Of a DNA stretch of 64,000 nucleotides, positions 34,695 to 46,888 are shown in pieces (position 1 is the stretch's first letter; every line of letters starts with the position of its first letter). Origin of the DNA: Aphrophora alni. Its lineage: Eukaryota; Arthropoda; Insecta; Hemiptera; Aphrophoridae. The stretch is taken from assembly GCA_963513935.1 (NCBI GenBank), contig OY740765.1:148205830-148269829 (forward strand), given 5' to 3'. The notes below the pieces were generated by a model. The model searched no databases and was not told the origin of the DNA. It saw only the letters and a program-made list of their open reading frames with translations. Made by a program: the position numbers and the translations under genes.

Positions 34695-35388
34695 CGCGTT
34701 AGCTGCCATATCGGTCCGATCGAACCGAAACTAAGGTGAATGTACATGCAGCATTTCGGCACTATCGGACCGATAAAGTTGCTGACATAATGTTTTGTTT
34801 TATGGCTCACAGTTCGATAGTGCAGCAACCTATCGGCCAATTTTGGTATTCTCTGGATTGGGTAAAGACGTGTGTTAGACGTAGTATATTGTATGCTTTA
34901 ATAACCGTTACCATAGTTACTCAATATAATAATAAAATCGGTGGATATTTTCACTTTTTTGTCGGCACGATCGGACTGATTAAAAATTTTACAAAAACAT
35001 TTTGGTTTAGTAATGAATAATTCACAAAGAATACAGTTGTAAAATGAATATATGTATTTATAAAATAAATATTAGACAAATAAAATAGTGAGCGTTGCCA
35101 ACATAAGGAAATGAAATAGCCCGTTTAGATTTTTTTCTTCTTTACACAAAAATTACCTCAGTCCAATCAGACCTAAACGTTATACTACGATTAAAATTAA
35201 AGCCGAAAAATTGAATTTTGGTCCGATCGGTCTCGAAACTATATATGCATAAATGTAAATAAAATTAGTAAATACTATTGCCTTATATTATTTAACATAG
35301 GTAGTTGCAAAAATAATAATGGAAACATAATTTGGTAATCGTGGCACTCCAGGCAAGAGTATCGTATTAGGCCTCGGCAGCTAACGTG
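34695..35388 (+). mobile_element. piggyBac MITE, copy 1
   Basis: Termini CGCGTTAGCTGCC and GGCAGCTAACGTG are flanked by TTAA (34,691-34,694 and 35,389-35,392). The interior has many GGTCCGATCG/CGGACCGAT words and a 94-codon frame (34,736-35,020). The related copy at 59,339-59,972 lies in the opposite orientation. The 94-residue frame differs at about 12 residues between copies, mostly replacements, which argues against protein function. Confidence 0.88.
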
Positions 35389-35464
35389 TTAAAGAATAAC
35401 CATGCTATAATAACGACGACTAAATATTATTATAAAATTAGGTAATACTGTAAAAGCATCATAC

Positions 35465-35766
35465 CTTTGGAGAAGGTAGTACTGTAAGTTCGAATCGACT
35501 TTTCTTTCCAAATTCATCACCAAGAAGTTCGAGCAAATGAGCTGTGAATCCAGAACCAGTACCTCCTCCTAATGAGTGAAATAGAAAGAAGCCCTGCAAG
35601 CCACCACATGAATCTGTTGTTTTTCGTAATTTGTCCATGACATGGTTATACATGTCTTTCCCTATGGTATATCGACCTCTAGGATAGAGGCAACCTGCAT
35701 CCTCTTTGCCAGAAATAAGCTGCTCTGGTTTGTACAAATCTCGATAAGCTCCAGTTCGTACTTCAT
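35465..35766 (-). CDS. alpha-tubulin, exon 3 (residues about 89-189)
   Basis: Acceptor CTTTCCCTAG|ATGAAG at 35,767; donor CCAAAG|GTATGA at 35,464. A split Asp codon (phase 1) joins exon 2, giving [15 protein letters not shown]. It continues [43 protein letters not shown] and [23 protein letters not shown] (about residues 155-161) is the tubulin signature that wraps the nucleotide phosphates. Canonical alpha-tubulin reads [37 protein letters not shown] in fewer than identical terms, so this is a diverged paralogue but intact. Confidence 0.94.
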
Positions 35767-36998
35767 CTAGGGAAAGTAAATTTGATGATTATGATTTTTA
35801 AGGACAATATAAATATTTTTATAAGTGATTTTAACATTTCTAGTACAATTAAGTTCAGACGCACATATAAATTTAAAGTTTTTGTAAAATTTATGCTAAT
35901 GTATACGTACTGGTATGTCCACTTTTTACCATTTGAATAGTTTAAACAATCCAACATATTTTGAATTATTGTGTCTAACTGTTGTTTTACAAATTAACGT
36001 TTATTTAAACACTAACTTTAAATTGTATTCTTAACTTATTCTGCTGATATAGTTTACATAAATATTTTAAAAAATTAGCTTTCTATTTTTCAAAACAATA
36101 AATCAATGGAAAGTCAATTCCGTTTCATGTCCTAAATGCCAGTAATAATTTTCACAACAGTATATTTAATTGTCAAATATTTAGACTTTAGTGAATATAA
36201 TATTATTTAACTCTTAAAGATGGACAAAAAATTAACTATTCAATTAAGTTTTTTGTTTTTTTATTAATTGGAAAAATTGCTCATAAAAAAGTGTTATTCT
36301 ATCCCATTCAAAGTTTTAGTACCATATTTAACTTGTCTCGTATCATTACTGCTGTAATCAAGAGAGATGTTATTGACTGTTTGTTTTGTTGAGTGCCAGT
36401 ATTAAATTTTACTTTTTTTCAGTTTTAAGCTCTGTAAATGGTCATGTGATGATAAGGTATTGTGATAACGGCATTCATTACTGTAATTTCCATCCCCATA
36501 TGTATTAGTCGCTTAACACTGTATTTTTTAAAATTAATTTTAGTATTATATTAGCTTTGATGTATTCTAACCTGAGTGGAATATTCAGTAGTAATAGCCA
36601 AGGCACTTCCAACATTACAAAAAAAATTGCCTTGTGTCATTTCCATCCTTGTCTATTCTATCCCATTTATTGTGGTATTTATTGGGGGATGGAATTGAAA
36701 GAGGCTGGAGAGATCTGTCAAATGTTATTTTTTTATTTAATAGTATATAAGTTTAATAACAAACTTTCGCATCCTTAGAGCTTTTTTTGTTTAAAAAAAA
36801 ATTAAACAATATAATCCAAAAATTTGTCATCTTGATGATAACAAACGAAGAATGTCAAAGCAGTTCCTATTCAGTGTTTATTGTAATTATTAGTCAATAT
36901 TCGAGGAACCTATCTAGAACTTGTTTTGTTACAAAGGTGGATCAAGACAATTTCAAGAAGTAAATATCTTGAAATTTCAGGAAAGAAAATTGTCTAAA

Positions 36999-37029
<31 letters not shown>

Positions 37030-37726
37030 TCTCATATCTCCCACTATATTGATACATATGTTCTCCCGAATTTTATGATTAAATTTTTGTTTTGTATTCT
37101 TCAGTGATGAGAGATAGCCGACCAGAACATTCATTATCGTGTACATATATGTTTGTGCTTCATTAAACTAAATGTACCATTTCCCAACAGAAGTGTCATT
37201 TGTCATACTATTACCATAGACTTATTTAATTTATCTATAATTTCAATAGGCAGAACTGTTTTCACATTAAAAATTCGAATGATACTAAGCACTTCACACT
37301 TAGCGGGATTTACTAATGCCACACATTTTAAAATTGTGTAAAAAATAAAACGTCTGCCCAGGATTCAGTTTAGCACAGACTAAGCTTGAAGTAGTAGTTA
37401 TGAAGTTCATTGTTACAGCTACAATGACTGGTGTGGACCTAGATGACTGTCAATCTCAAATATTCTTTACATTGCTTTACAGAAGACCTTCGTATTAAAA
37501 CAATACATACTAGATAGTACAAATAACACCTACCCGAAGATATTAGGATAAAAATAAACCCAATACAGTACTTAGTATATACAAATTTTAGTTGTTGCTG
37601 TTCAAGTGACTTCATTCTTATTTAATCTCTTAACAATATAAAAAATTATATAACTTCCTGGTTATAACCAGGACAGTTCACTTACATCTAACTCCTTAGC
37701 ATGCCACAGAACCTATTTAAACTTAC
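35767..37726 (-). other. alpha-tubulin intron 2 (2.0 kb)
   Basis: Bounded by ATTATTG|GTAAGT (37,726) and CCCTAG (35,767). It contains a (TA)n microsatellite at 37,002-37,030. No element was recognised. Confidence 0.8.
37002..37030. repeat. TA microsatellite
   Basis: Fourteen uninterrupted TA units within alpha-tubulin intron 2. Confidence 0.95.
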
Positions 37727-37979
37727 CAATAATTGTTGGTTCCAAATCAAAGAATATGGCTCTAGGTACATGCCTACCATATTTAGTCTCGTTAAAGAAA
37801 GAATTGCAACCAGCCCAACTGTTAGCATCCAACTCACTGACTGCAGCTAACGCGCCATTCTTGTTAATGTTATGTTCTATGCAATATAACTCCCAGCAAG
37901 CATTGCCAACTTGAACACCCGCTTGACCAATGTGAATGGAAATACATTCTTTCTGACAAGAACTTTGTTGCTTCAAAAC
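37727..37979 (-). CDS. alpha-tubulin, exon 2 (residues 5-88 and first base of 89)
   Basis: Acceptor AATTTCAG|GTTTTG at 37,980; donor ATTATTG|GTAAGT at 37,726. The frame reads VLKQQSSCQKECISIHIGQA, then GVQVGNACWELYCIEH, then a loop AAVSELDANSWAGCNSFFNE and GRHVPRAIFFDLEPTII. CISIHIGQAGVQ-GN-CWELYC-EH and HVPRA-F-DLEPT are alpha-tubulin hallmarks. The canonical first residues MREC are here QKEC, without a Met, so translation must start upstream. The luminal loop lacks the SDKTIGGGDD context and the acetylated lysine 40. Confidence 0.94.
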
Positions 37980-39914
37980 CTGAAATTAATAGTTTTAATA
38001 TATAGCTTTAAATATATTTCCATAGGTGTAACAAACAGCACAATATTATTTATATTCTGATTTAAATTAGGTTCCATTATCATATAACTATATGATAAAA
38101 TTATTAATTCTTCTGAACATCCTATAAATTTTTCAAATGTATTTATTTTTTAAAAAATCTGCAATTTATAGACTTTACAAGTTAAAAGCATGTAGAAATT
38201 TATTCAGATAACCTACATAATTGGTTGAGATATTTTTTTAAAACAAAACACATCAAGTTAATCATTAATAGTCATTTTGTCATCTGCAAGTTAAGATACA
38301 TGTATGTGATAAACAGAAATATGTGTTGTGCGTTAAAATCATACCATAAACGATTGTGTAGTTAATCCGAAGAGATTTTTATATCCAGTAAAAGCTGTTG
38401 TAAAGTCTTTCTTAAAACATCTTTTACAGTATTCTGTATTTATTTTTGTTGCTTTTATACCTATTTGGAAGAAATATCTTATATTATATTGAGCAGTTTT
38501 AGTCATTGTCCAAGCATTGATTTTAAACCTAACCAAAAGAGTAAGGTTTTGGAGGGAAAGTGTTTTTTTTTTTCAAATTTTCCATTAAGAGAGTGTTAAT
38601 ACGTAATTTCAAACTGGTGTCAAATAAATCTCTATATAAAATTTACTCTACTTATCAGCACATATTATAGTGACAAAATACGGGTTTTCATCGTAAGCAA
38701 TAAAAATAAAATGTTAATCTTATCGTCAGTTTTAACATACAATAATCAACATTGTCATTTGTACGTGAACACTAAAATTAGAATGGAAACAAATGGTTTA
38801 AAGGTTTAAATGTTTTAGTATTTAAATCCTCCATCATTAAAGGCTGTTTATTTTTTAATAGAACTGCTAAAATTAAAAATGCTGTTCTTAAAAATACACC
38901 AACTATGTGGAATTATTTTTTGTTTTATTTCTTATTAATTCTAAACTCTAAATCACAATGTGATTGCAAATATTTATTTCTATAAAATATATAATTATGT
39001 AGAATACTTTAAATTAAATAGAATACTAAAAACTTTAAATAGAAATTATGTAGAAACTATCTTATATAAAACTTAAAACCAAAAATTTTTAAGACATGTG
39101 TTAAATTTTTTTTATTCATACATAAAAAACTGTGTTAACCGCCACAACTGTAGACTTTGAGGCTGACCAACCAAATGCACTTTTTCAGTATATTTGTTTC
39201 TCTCCTAAGGTACTTGTGGTGTGGAATAATGAGTAATCGAGTTTTAAGCTCATTCATGTTTGCTGTGAAAATAATTACAGATGTCACTCACTTAGACCTG
39301 CTCGAACTTTATGTTTTCTCACAAATTGATGACATAGAAAAACAAAAAAGGAAGTAAGTGCCATTTTTAGGAACACCACTTTATCACAGTGTCAATGTAC
39401 GAGAATCTCTCACTGATTGGTTTCCCAGGTGTTCTGTTTTGTAGTCAAGAAGAAGCCCTGACTCTTTTATCTGAGAGTTACATAAGAAAATTGTCTACGC
39501 AGAGAAAATTCGGAATCTATTCCATATAAAAGAGAGAATCATTGCCACCATAGGTGACTGTTAGTCCTGGTATGATCAGGTGATCAAGGGTACCTGAGTG
39601 GAGATCAACTTTCTTCTAAATGATTGACTAACATGAGTGTGTTCATATTTATTAAGTAATTACAAACTTATTAAGTAATGTAAAACACTTGATTATTTTC
39701 TATATTTATCTTTTGGTATAAAAATAAATAATTTTCCTGAACCATGAGCAGTTATGTTTTCTCAAAATCATGGACACATTTTTTGATGACCCTGTATGTT
39801 ATAGTAAAGCCTAACTACTATACTACAAAGTAAGTGAAAGGTTCCTTTTAACATCAACATATACAGGTAAATTAAAAATTAGGATCATAATCTGTAAATT
39901 AGTTGTGTACTTAC
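37980..39914 (-). other. alpha-tubulin intron 1 (1.9 kb)
   Basis: Donor CAAGG|GTAAGT at 39,914, acceptor TTTCAG at 37,980. It contains a mariner-like transposase relic at about 39,120-39,790 in the opposite orientation. Confidence 0.7.
39120..39790 (+). pseudogene. mariner-superfamily (IS630-Tc1-mariner) transposase relic
   Basis: In alternating frames: NRHNCRL, LFQYICFSPKV, WCGIMSNRVLSSFMF, DLLELYVFSQIDDIE, then VRESLTDWFPR and KIVYAEKIRNLFHIKERII. This follows the later half of insect transposases with NCR-WG-ENP, HP-KV-VWCGI-S--VIGPFFF, YL-ML--F--PQL and the C-terminal KVY---I-NL--L--RI. At 39,760-39,787 the sequence GGACAC..TTTTTGATGACCCTGTATG looks like a terminal repeat (ACAGGGT). The N-terminal half is missing. 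Confidence 0.6.
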
Positions 39915-39989
39915 CCTTGGTGACATGCTACCGAAAGTATTGCATCGTGATGCAACAGCTCCATTTTTGTTATTTCTTCCTGTGGTTGA
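39915..39989 (-). CDS. alpha-tubulin, exon 1 (5' coding exon; ATG at 39,926)
   Basis: A 75-bp exon bounded by TAATTTCAG (acceptor, 39,990) and CCAAGG|GTAAGT (donor, 39,914). In the frame that joins exon 2 (phase 0) it has no stop, and its only Met is in FGSMSPR, giving MSPR-VLKQQ and a 452-residue protein. Upstream sequence in the exon would then be 5' UTR, or coding if a further exon exists. The leader adds about 12 residues ahead of the canonical tubulin start. The splice sites and phase fit are good; transcript support is what is lacking. Confidence 0.6.
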
Positions 39990-42900
39990 CTGAAATTATG
40001 AAGATAACAAATATAAAAATAATAATACACTACAACAATTTTCATCGTACATCTCATTCTTACAAAATTATACAATAAACTCCAATATTAATTAGAAATC
40101 CACTAATAAAGTACTTTTTATAAGCTTACGTAAATTATTATTTCAGTTTATGAAAATAATTAATTTTCATACTGCAACGGATTAACGTTTGCTAAATTGA
40201 AAAATTTTCGATTTTTGTAAAAATCGTAATTTTTATAAAAATTAGGAAATGTTAGGGGATGGTTAGTCGTATGCAAAGTAGTTGTACAAGTCTAGAACGA
40301 TTGGGGACAACCAAAGTCCACAAGTTCAGCTACAGCTACCAGTCCTAGCCTTGCATAATTAACTTATTAATTATTACAAATTCTCTGAAAAATTAAACAT
40401 GCGTCAAGAGGGGTGGAGAGGTGTCAAGATGTTGTTCAAGATTATGTTCCTTCTAATTCCGCTTGCGCAAGACATTCCAATCAACAGTTGTTAATGATTA
40501 AATTATACAAAAAATCTCAAAATTCCTCAAATTTTAAAATTGATAATTATAATCTATTTTATTTATTAAAATAAGGATTTTATCAAGAATAAGTAATTTT
40601 GCTAAAGTTCGTAATTTAAAAGTTAAAATAAAATGTCAATTACTCATCCCACATAATTTCAATAATAAATGAAATTTTAAATATTCAACGCTGTCAAGTT
40701 GTTGAAAATAATATGTTATACGAGAAATTTACATTAAAAAAAGTAAATTTTACATTATTAAGATAGGTGAGATAATTCACACTATCATCGCTAAATTGCG
40801 ATTAAATTAAACTTTTTAAAGGCAGAACTAACGTTTATTCGTAATAAGTAAAACACAGTGAGTAATAGAACTTGTTAATTATAAGTAAAATTGTTAGAAT
40901 TAGGATTGTGTGAAATGTAGCAGGTTTATTATGGCAAATCAACGCTTCCAAAGGCCACAGAAAAACATCGTTATGGCCATGGGGGTTTGGCGGAATGTGA
41001 AGGATTTCTGGAGAATTTTAAGAAAATTCAACATTGGGAACAGGGACTTGAATTTAAAATTTGTCCAAATTCTTCGTGAGTTCCAATCACCGTAGAAACA
41101 CCAATCGAGCTGCTAATGGTAGAAGACGAGGTGACGAGAAGATTGATGTCATCCCCGACTTCCTATGACTATCTCGAGGGAAGTTATAGGGGATTTCCAC
41201 AATACAATGGGCCATATTCGACTTTGCAATTTTCGAAGGGAAACACAGAAACTGGTTGTTTGGGAGATTTGGTGGGAAGCGGAACAGTGATACCATACCA
41301 GCGACATTTCGTATGATAAAAATAAAAATATAAAACTATTGTTTTAAGGATTTTCGAAGTATAAAAAGACAAACAAAGGAGAGTAAATAATTCAGGAAAT
41401 TATTTATAATCGACATAGCCAGCAAAAACTCCCGGAAAACCACGGAAACCAAGAAATACCAAGATCGCAAAATAGACCATTTTGTTATCGCAGTTGGTAT
41501 GGAAAGTGGGGGAGGAAATTGCATATATACGAGAGCGCACTAGCTCCAACAGCTTCTTGATGAAATTTTTTGAGTAGATCAAGTCTTTTTTGACGTAAAT
41601 ATTTTTAAAAGTTTTTTAATAACTATAAAAAGTTCAAACCACGCAGTGAAGGATCGAGGGAATGCAGTAGCTGGACCAGGGAACCAGGACGGGATATGAA
41701 GGCAACAGACCAGGCTAATCCTCCAGGGTCATGAGCAGCTAACTTAGCAAATTCCGATATCATTATTATATAGGACCAGCCAGAAGGGATTCCTAGAGGG
41801 ATCAACGCATCCAGGCTAATATCGACATCACTCCAACAAGGTTCGAAACACCACAAATTGTGAGTTTTTTCCCATATAAATGATTGCCAAGACTTTAGGT
41901 TTTATTTTAAAATTTGAGCTGGAAATATTTTTCACATTTTTATATAAAATTTTAGTATTTTTAATATCAATCTAAAAATGGAATTAATTTTTTTTAAATT
42001 AAATAACATTTAAAATCCTAAAATTTTAACGCATAATAATTCATTTAATTTGTCATTTTTATTATTTATTACTCACTGTGGAAATAACCTTTAATTTAAA
42101 TTTTTTATTCTGCTTTACAATTTAATATATTTTATGTATGTTAGGATAAGTTTTATTTCATTTCATATATGTATGTTTAAAGTAAGTTCCAAGATTTGGA
42201 TAATCCAACATTGAATTTGTCACCATTTTATGTGTTTTCGTTGTTCATTTAAAGATTGAAAGAACAAAGAATTATATTGATTTTATTAATTTCATTGCAG
42301 AATTTATTATAGTGTTGAACCTGAATAACAAGGCAAAAATAGTTTTCCATATAATTAGTGAGAGTAAATATTTGCAATACCTCCAAATTTTGATCAAAGC
42401 TAAGTAATTACAGAAATTTTATTAACATTAAATTTGAATTAAAATATACCAATTTCTGAGGATAACTTATGTATGTTATCGATAGTAAATTGTAGTGATT
42501 GCATTTAAAAAATAACCAGTGAACTTCACGGCTCTGAGGGGAGAGTAATTTTTAAATAACTGAGCTAGTACGCGAGTCACGTAATTATAAATACAATAAC
42601 TAGAAGTATTTAAAACAAATAGGAGGTTTCCAACGATCTCGGGATACTGAGTGAGTTGACGGAAATCAATCAAGCCAGGCTAGATTGCATAAAAAGCCTA
42701 ACTTCCAGTGGCTTGGTCGATTTCTACTTTGCAAAATCGGCGTATAAACTCCCAGTGAAGGAGTAGTCGTTGCAATGCCATTTTTGGAAAAATTATTAAA
42801 ATTTACGAATATTTTATTTTCACTAAAATTTGTTTTCTTAGATTTTCTGTATGTACAGCATATAGATTGTTTTCCGAACATTGCAGGAGTGATTGTAATG

Positions 42901-44632
42901 AATTTTTGGCCTGTTAAATATTTCAGCAGTTTTTAGCACAACTAGGAACATAGGGTATAGTAGAAGCGAAACACAAACCAGCAGTGGAAACAATATTATT
43001 CTTAGCCTATCTACTTACATTGTTTAATATTTTTAAGACAAAGCTCATAACATTAATATATGAAAGATAAAATTTTAACTTTGAATGTCCTCATAAGATT
43101 TGGTAGGGTTCATCTTATATATGCAATTAAACTGAAAATCACTGTTTTAGCCAACACTTCAAAGAATAAAAGTGTATAAACTTTTGTCAGATTACTCATG
43201 CATCACAATAATTGTTATTTTATTGAAATTTGGTGAATTGGTTAGGTTAATAATTTTCATGTTAAACAAAAATTGTATTGAAATTGGGACAATAAATTTT
43301 TAAAATTTGGTTTTTAATAGCTCTGACTTGGTTTTTTTTTGCTTTTAAAAATTTTTTTATTGATTTTTTTAAAATTGAAAACTTCAAAATTTGAATTAGG
43401 ATAATGTAGTTAATGCATTTGTTTTAAAGCCTACATTTAAATAATATTTTATTGTCAGTGCATATTTTGATAAAATCATAATTTCGTGTCTTTGTGTTAA
43501 GGCATGTAACTCCAAGTTTTACGATAGAGTGTTCATTTTTAAGTGATATATCACAAGTGAAAAAAGTTAATCAAATCATAATAAATGGTACTGCCATTGA
43601 ACCAATTATAATTGAAAGGTATTTTCTGTTACTAAAGTTATAAGTGGTGAATTTATTTATCAAAACCAAAAATATTCATGGAATCTCCAAGTCCCTCAAA
43701 ATCTGTTTTCAAAATATGATCCAGTTACACTATTACCATTACAACTTATGGTTTGTAAGAGCTCAAACATGTGCAGAGGCTTATTTTATTGAAAGTTTTC
43801 GGTGAATGTCTCATTTGAACCTTGTTCAAATACTTTAAACTGTATTTGCCAGCAGTAAACTAAATATGTATTATTCATTTTAGATACAAAGTTTATGAAC
43901 TGATAAAAAGGTGTTATTTTAAATATTCTGAGATGCAGATTAGTCCTATTTACTAAGTTTCACATACAAGTTTTGAAAAAGTAAATTTTAAAATATAAGA
44001 GGGTTAAAAGAATCCCATGATAAACTTATAATAATGAAGGTACATTACACAATTTAAACTATTAGGTGGTTCATCAAAATATTGTATTTTTTAAACTTAT
44101 ATTACATGTGTTTTTCTGAAAGAGGTGTTCTTTGAATGAAGGTATTACATAACAGAATTAATTTTTAATAACATTTAAAACACACAAATATAATTTATTT
44201 ACACTTTAGAAAAATTTAAATAAAGCAATTTTCATAATGGATTTCCTAATAAGATTAATTATTTTGTTTCAAAACATTATTTCTTAATTATTTTCATATT
44301 TATTTCTGCCTTGTAAGTAGGTTATATTTGTTCTTCAATTTGTTTCACTAATAAGTATATTGACCGGTTCTGATCAAGAACTTTCTTATTAAGATCTAAA
44401 CATACTTTGATGTACCCCCAAATCATTTCAGCAAATGCCATATTTAATCTGTTAGGTTATATTATATGATATTGGTAGGTTGGGCTTAACATTTCCGCTT
44501 TTACATTAAAGTTAATTATGTAAAAGGAATTTCCCCCACTCTCTTTGTTAAAGGCGAAAAACCTTTTGGGCATCATCACCTTATAATAAAGGGCAAGAAT
44601 AAAAGGGCGAATAAAGAATAAAAGGATAAAAT
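39990..44632. other. upstream flank of alpha-tubulin; no gene assigned
   Basis: It contains two more GC-balanced patches. The 40,910-41,320 patch has overlapping short frames on both strands. The 41,630-41,870 patch includes GGACCAGGGAACCAGGACGG. Neither gave a recognisable protein, and either may be element debris or a 5' exon. The rest is AT-rich. Confidence 0.35.
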
Positions 44633-44782
44633 AAAGCAAAAGCTTAAGTTTCAAATATTTATTAGTATAAATGAGCTACAATTGTTTCGCCTTGCGGCAT
44701 CGACAATTGTAGCTCATTTATACCAACAAACAATTGTAGCTCACTTATACTAATAAATATTTGAAACTTAAGCTTTTGCTTT
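44633..44782. repeat. palindrome with 53-bp arms
   Basis: Left arm 44,633-44,685 (AAAGCAAAAGCTTAAGTTTC ... GAGCTACAATTGT) and right arm 44,730-44,782 are reverse complements with one mismatch (ATTTAT/ACTTAT). The 44-bp centre contains TTTCGCCTTGCGGCATCGAC and a third copy of ACAATTGTAGCTCATTTATAC. On the minus strand the centre reads GCC-GCAA-GGC-GAAAC, the helix II plus GAAA module of hammerhead-like termini. Confidence 0.85.
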
Positions 44783-46888
44783 AATTTATCCTTGAATATG
44801 GAGTTTCAACAAGAAATATCTGCTATTACATTAAAGTTAAAGAATAAAAGAATAAAGAATAAAAGAATAAGAAAGGGCGAGAATAAAGGGGCATAAAATA
44901 AAAGCCCCCTAGCAAAATTACAATAGTTTTAATTGTTTTAATATTATGTAATTCTCACAACAGATTATGCTTTGTTTATGTGAGGTTTATTTTAACCAAT
45001 TTTAAAATCCAGGTATTAACTTCTGTTTTAGCTTTATTGTCTTACTGCCAATAAACTGTCTTATTGTTACTTAGTGCCAGTTCAATTCCGAAAAGGAAAA
45101 CAAATCATATATGTTATCTTATGTCTTTAGAAAATAGGGCTATTTGTTAGAAAAGAACCCAGGTCTAAAGTTAGACCTGAGAAATCTTCCTTATTTTTAC
45201 TGCCCTGGCTTAGCTTTAGGCGTGAGTTCATTTCTTATAATAGGCCACTAGTATAATTTTTAGTTCCAACATAGCCCTAGGCTAGGTTATGGTTTTTATG
45301 ACACCCCATGTCAATAATATGAACAACCATCATTATCAAATAACCTTAAATCCAGGATAAATTCATGGTTGTAACAATAACATTTTATAGATAAAAGTAT
45401 ACACTAAATACTAAATTTCCTTAGCCTAAAATAGAAAATACATTATTTATCATAAATTCTTTAAACATAAGTACAACCTATAAAATTCACATGTCACATA
45501 CTTGCAAAAATTCATCCAAATTGGACTTATTGTTTATGCCCTACCTGGTGAACAAGAAGAAAAGGAATAGAAAAACTTGATATTTGAGGGGTGGCTTTTT
45601 TGAGTTCACAGAAAATTTCCACAAATATGTATTTTTCCTTCTTTGAGTAAAATTTAGGGGCTGAGAGTAGAAATAGGAGATTGCAAACCCTTGAGGTTGG
45701 TCATATTTAATGTTTGTTCGTTTATTGCTTTAGTTCTAGTCACTTCTATTTTGTCTTCTTTCGTGTTGAGGACTTACCAATGAGCCAGGGCTGTGCAGAT
45801 AGTTTCGATGTAAATAGTTTTAACAACTACCCAATATTAGTTCTTTGTAAAAGAGTTCTTATTGTTTGGCCTAACAGCTTCAAGGGACTTATCTTTCATG
45901 GGAGAAATTGGCAATGTTTTCAAAAATATGTTAAAATGCTTTATTAGAAATATTTATGGTAATAAAATAAGGGCGAGGAACCTTTCAGGAGTTTATATAA
46001 TAATTAATACAGTATTTATGTTTTATTAACACAACCAATGTTTTAAATAAAACAGGAGTTTATAAGAGCTCCTCTTGTAATCATAAATTTGGCAAAAACT
46101 AAAAAACAACTGCTAGTTGTGAAATAAATATATATTTATTTATCTAAGCTATTTAGGGAAATTGTCTATGTTGTAAAGACTTTTTTATAATTCAAAGTGT
46201 ACTCATTGGTATGATTGTATATTTAGATGGAATGGAAAAAACTTAATTGAAATCTTATTCTAAATTTAAATTTAAACACATTTCGCATGTTACACAAATT
46301 AAAGCATATAAATATAAATTTGATATCTCACCATATTTTTACATATAATTTTTAACAAATTTTAAAACAAGAAAATTTATGTTGCACAATAATTTTGAAG
46401 CAAATCTAAAAATAAAACAATTGAATTTTACCAACTACAATAGAAAGTACAACAATGCTGGTTTTTTCTTGTATTTATTGAAAAGTCAGCTGTTAATGCT
46501 GTTATCATATCATGCAATTAACTTTCAGTATAACCGAATTTTAAATGTAAATATAAAATATTTTAATCTCTAAAATCTAATTTAAGAAGATAAATGATAA
46601 ATTTTAAATAGCCAATATAGGAAAGATGTCACTAATTTGTTAAAAGAAATTAATTGGCCTATTCAAACAGATGTTATACAATATAGTGGACAAGATAATA
46701 TAAAAAAATCTGTAGACTTGTTTTTTTTTTCCAGTGGAAAGATAATATAATATGTCAAAATTATATCTTATATATGCCTAAAGACGCCTACAATTTGGAA
46801 CTGGAATTGTAGCAGGGTATAAATCAGTATCTTATAAAGAACCTTTATTTCTCACGTATAGCCTAAGTATAATATTAAGACATTTTTA
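44783..46888. other. AT-rich stretch, no gene
   Basis: AAGAATAA-type short repeats occur on both sides of the palindrome (44,595-44,640; 44,830-44,905). A weak frame around 46,625-46,720 (LLKEINWPIQTDV) hints at a retroelement fragment but is too short to name. Confidence 0.35.

Larger units (their letters stand above)
25683..35464 (-). other. alpha-tubulin intron 3 (9.8 kb), packed with transposons
   Basis: The donor is CCAAAG|GTATGA at 35,464 and the acceptor is at 25,683. From left to right it contains a Tigger end (26.33 kb), a LINE RT piece (27.26), a Penelope-like element (27.96-29.43), a deleted Tigger (30.47-31.51) and an LTR element (about 31.69-34.65) with piggyBac insertions. A piggyBac MITE (34.70-35.39) ends only about 75 bases from exon 3. 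Between 25.7 and 26.3 kb and from 29.4 to 30.47 kb nothing was recognised. Confidence 0.8.

Noticed and set aside
34736..35020. 94-codon frame shared by both piggyBac MITEs
   Set aside because: Most differences between the copies replace amino acids and the second copy's frame overruns the element, so it looks non-coding.
38339..38536. Minus-strand open frame in tubulin intron 1 ending at a possible donor (TTTATG|GTATGA) in the same phase as exon 2
   Set aside because: It has no family match and codon use like intron DNA. The exon at 39,915-39,989 has better splice sites on both sides. An alternative first exon cannot be excluded.
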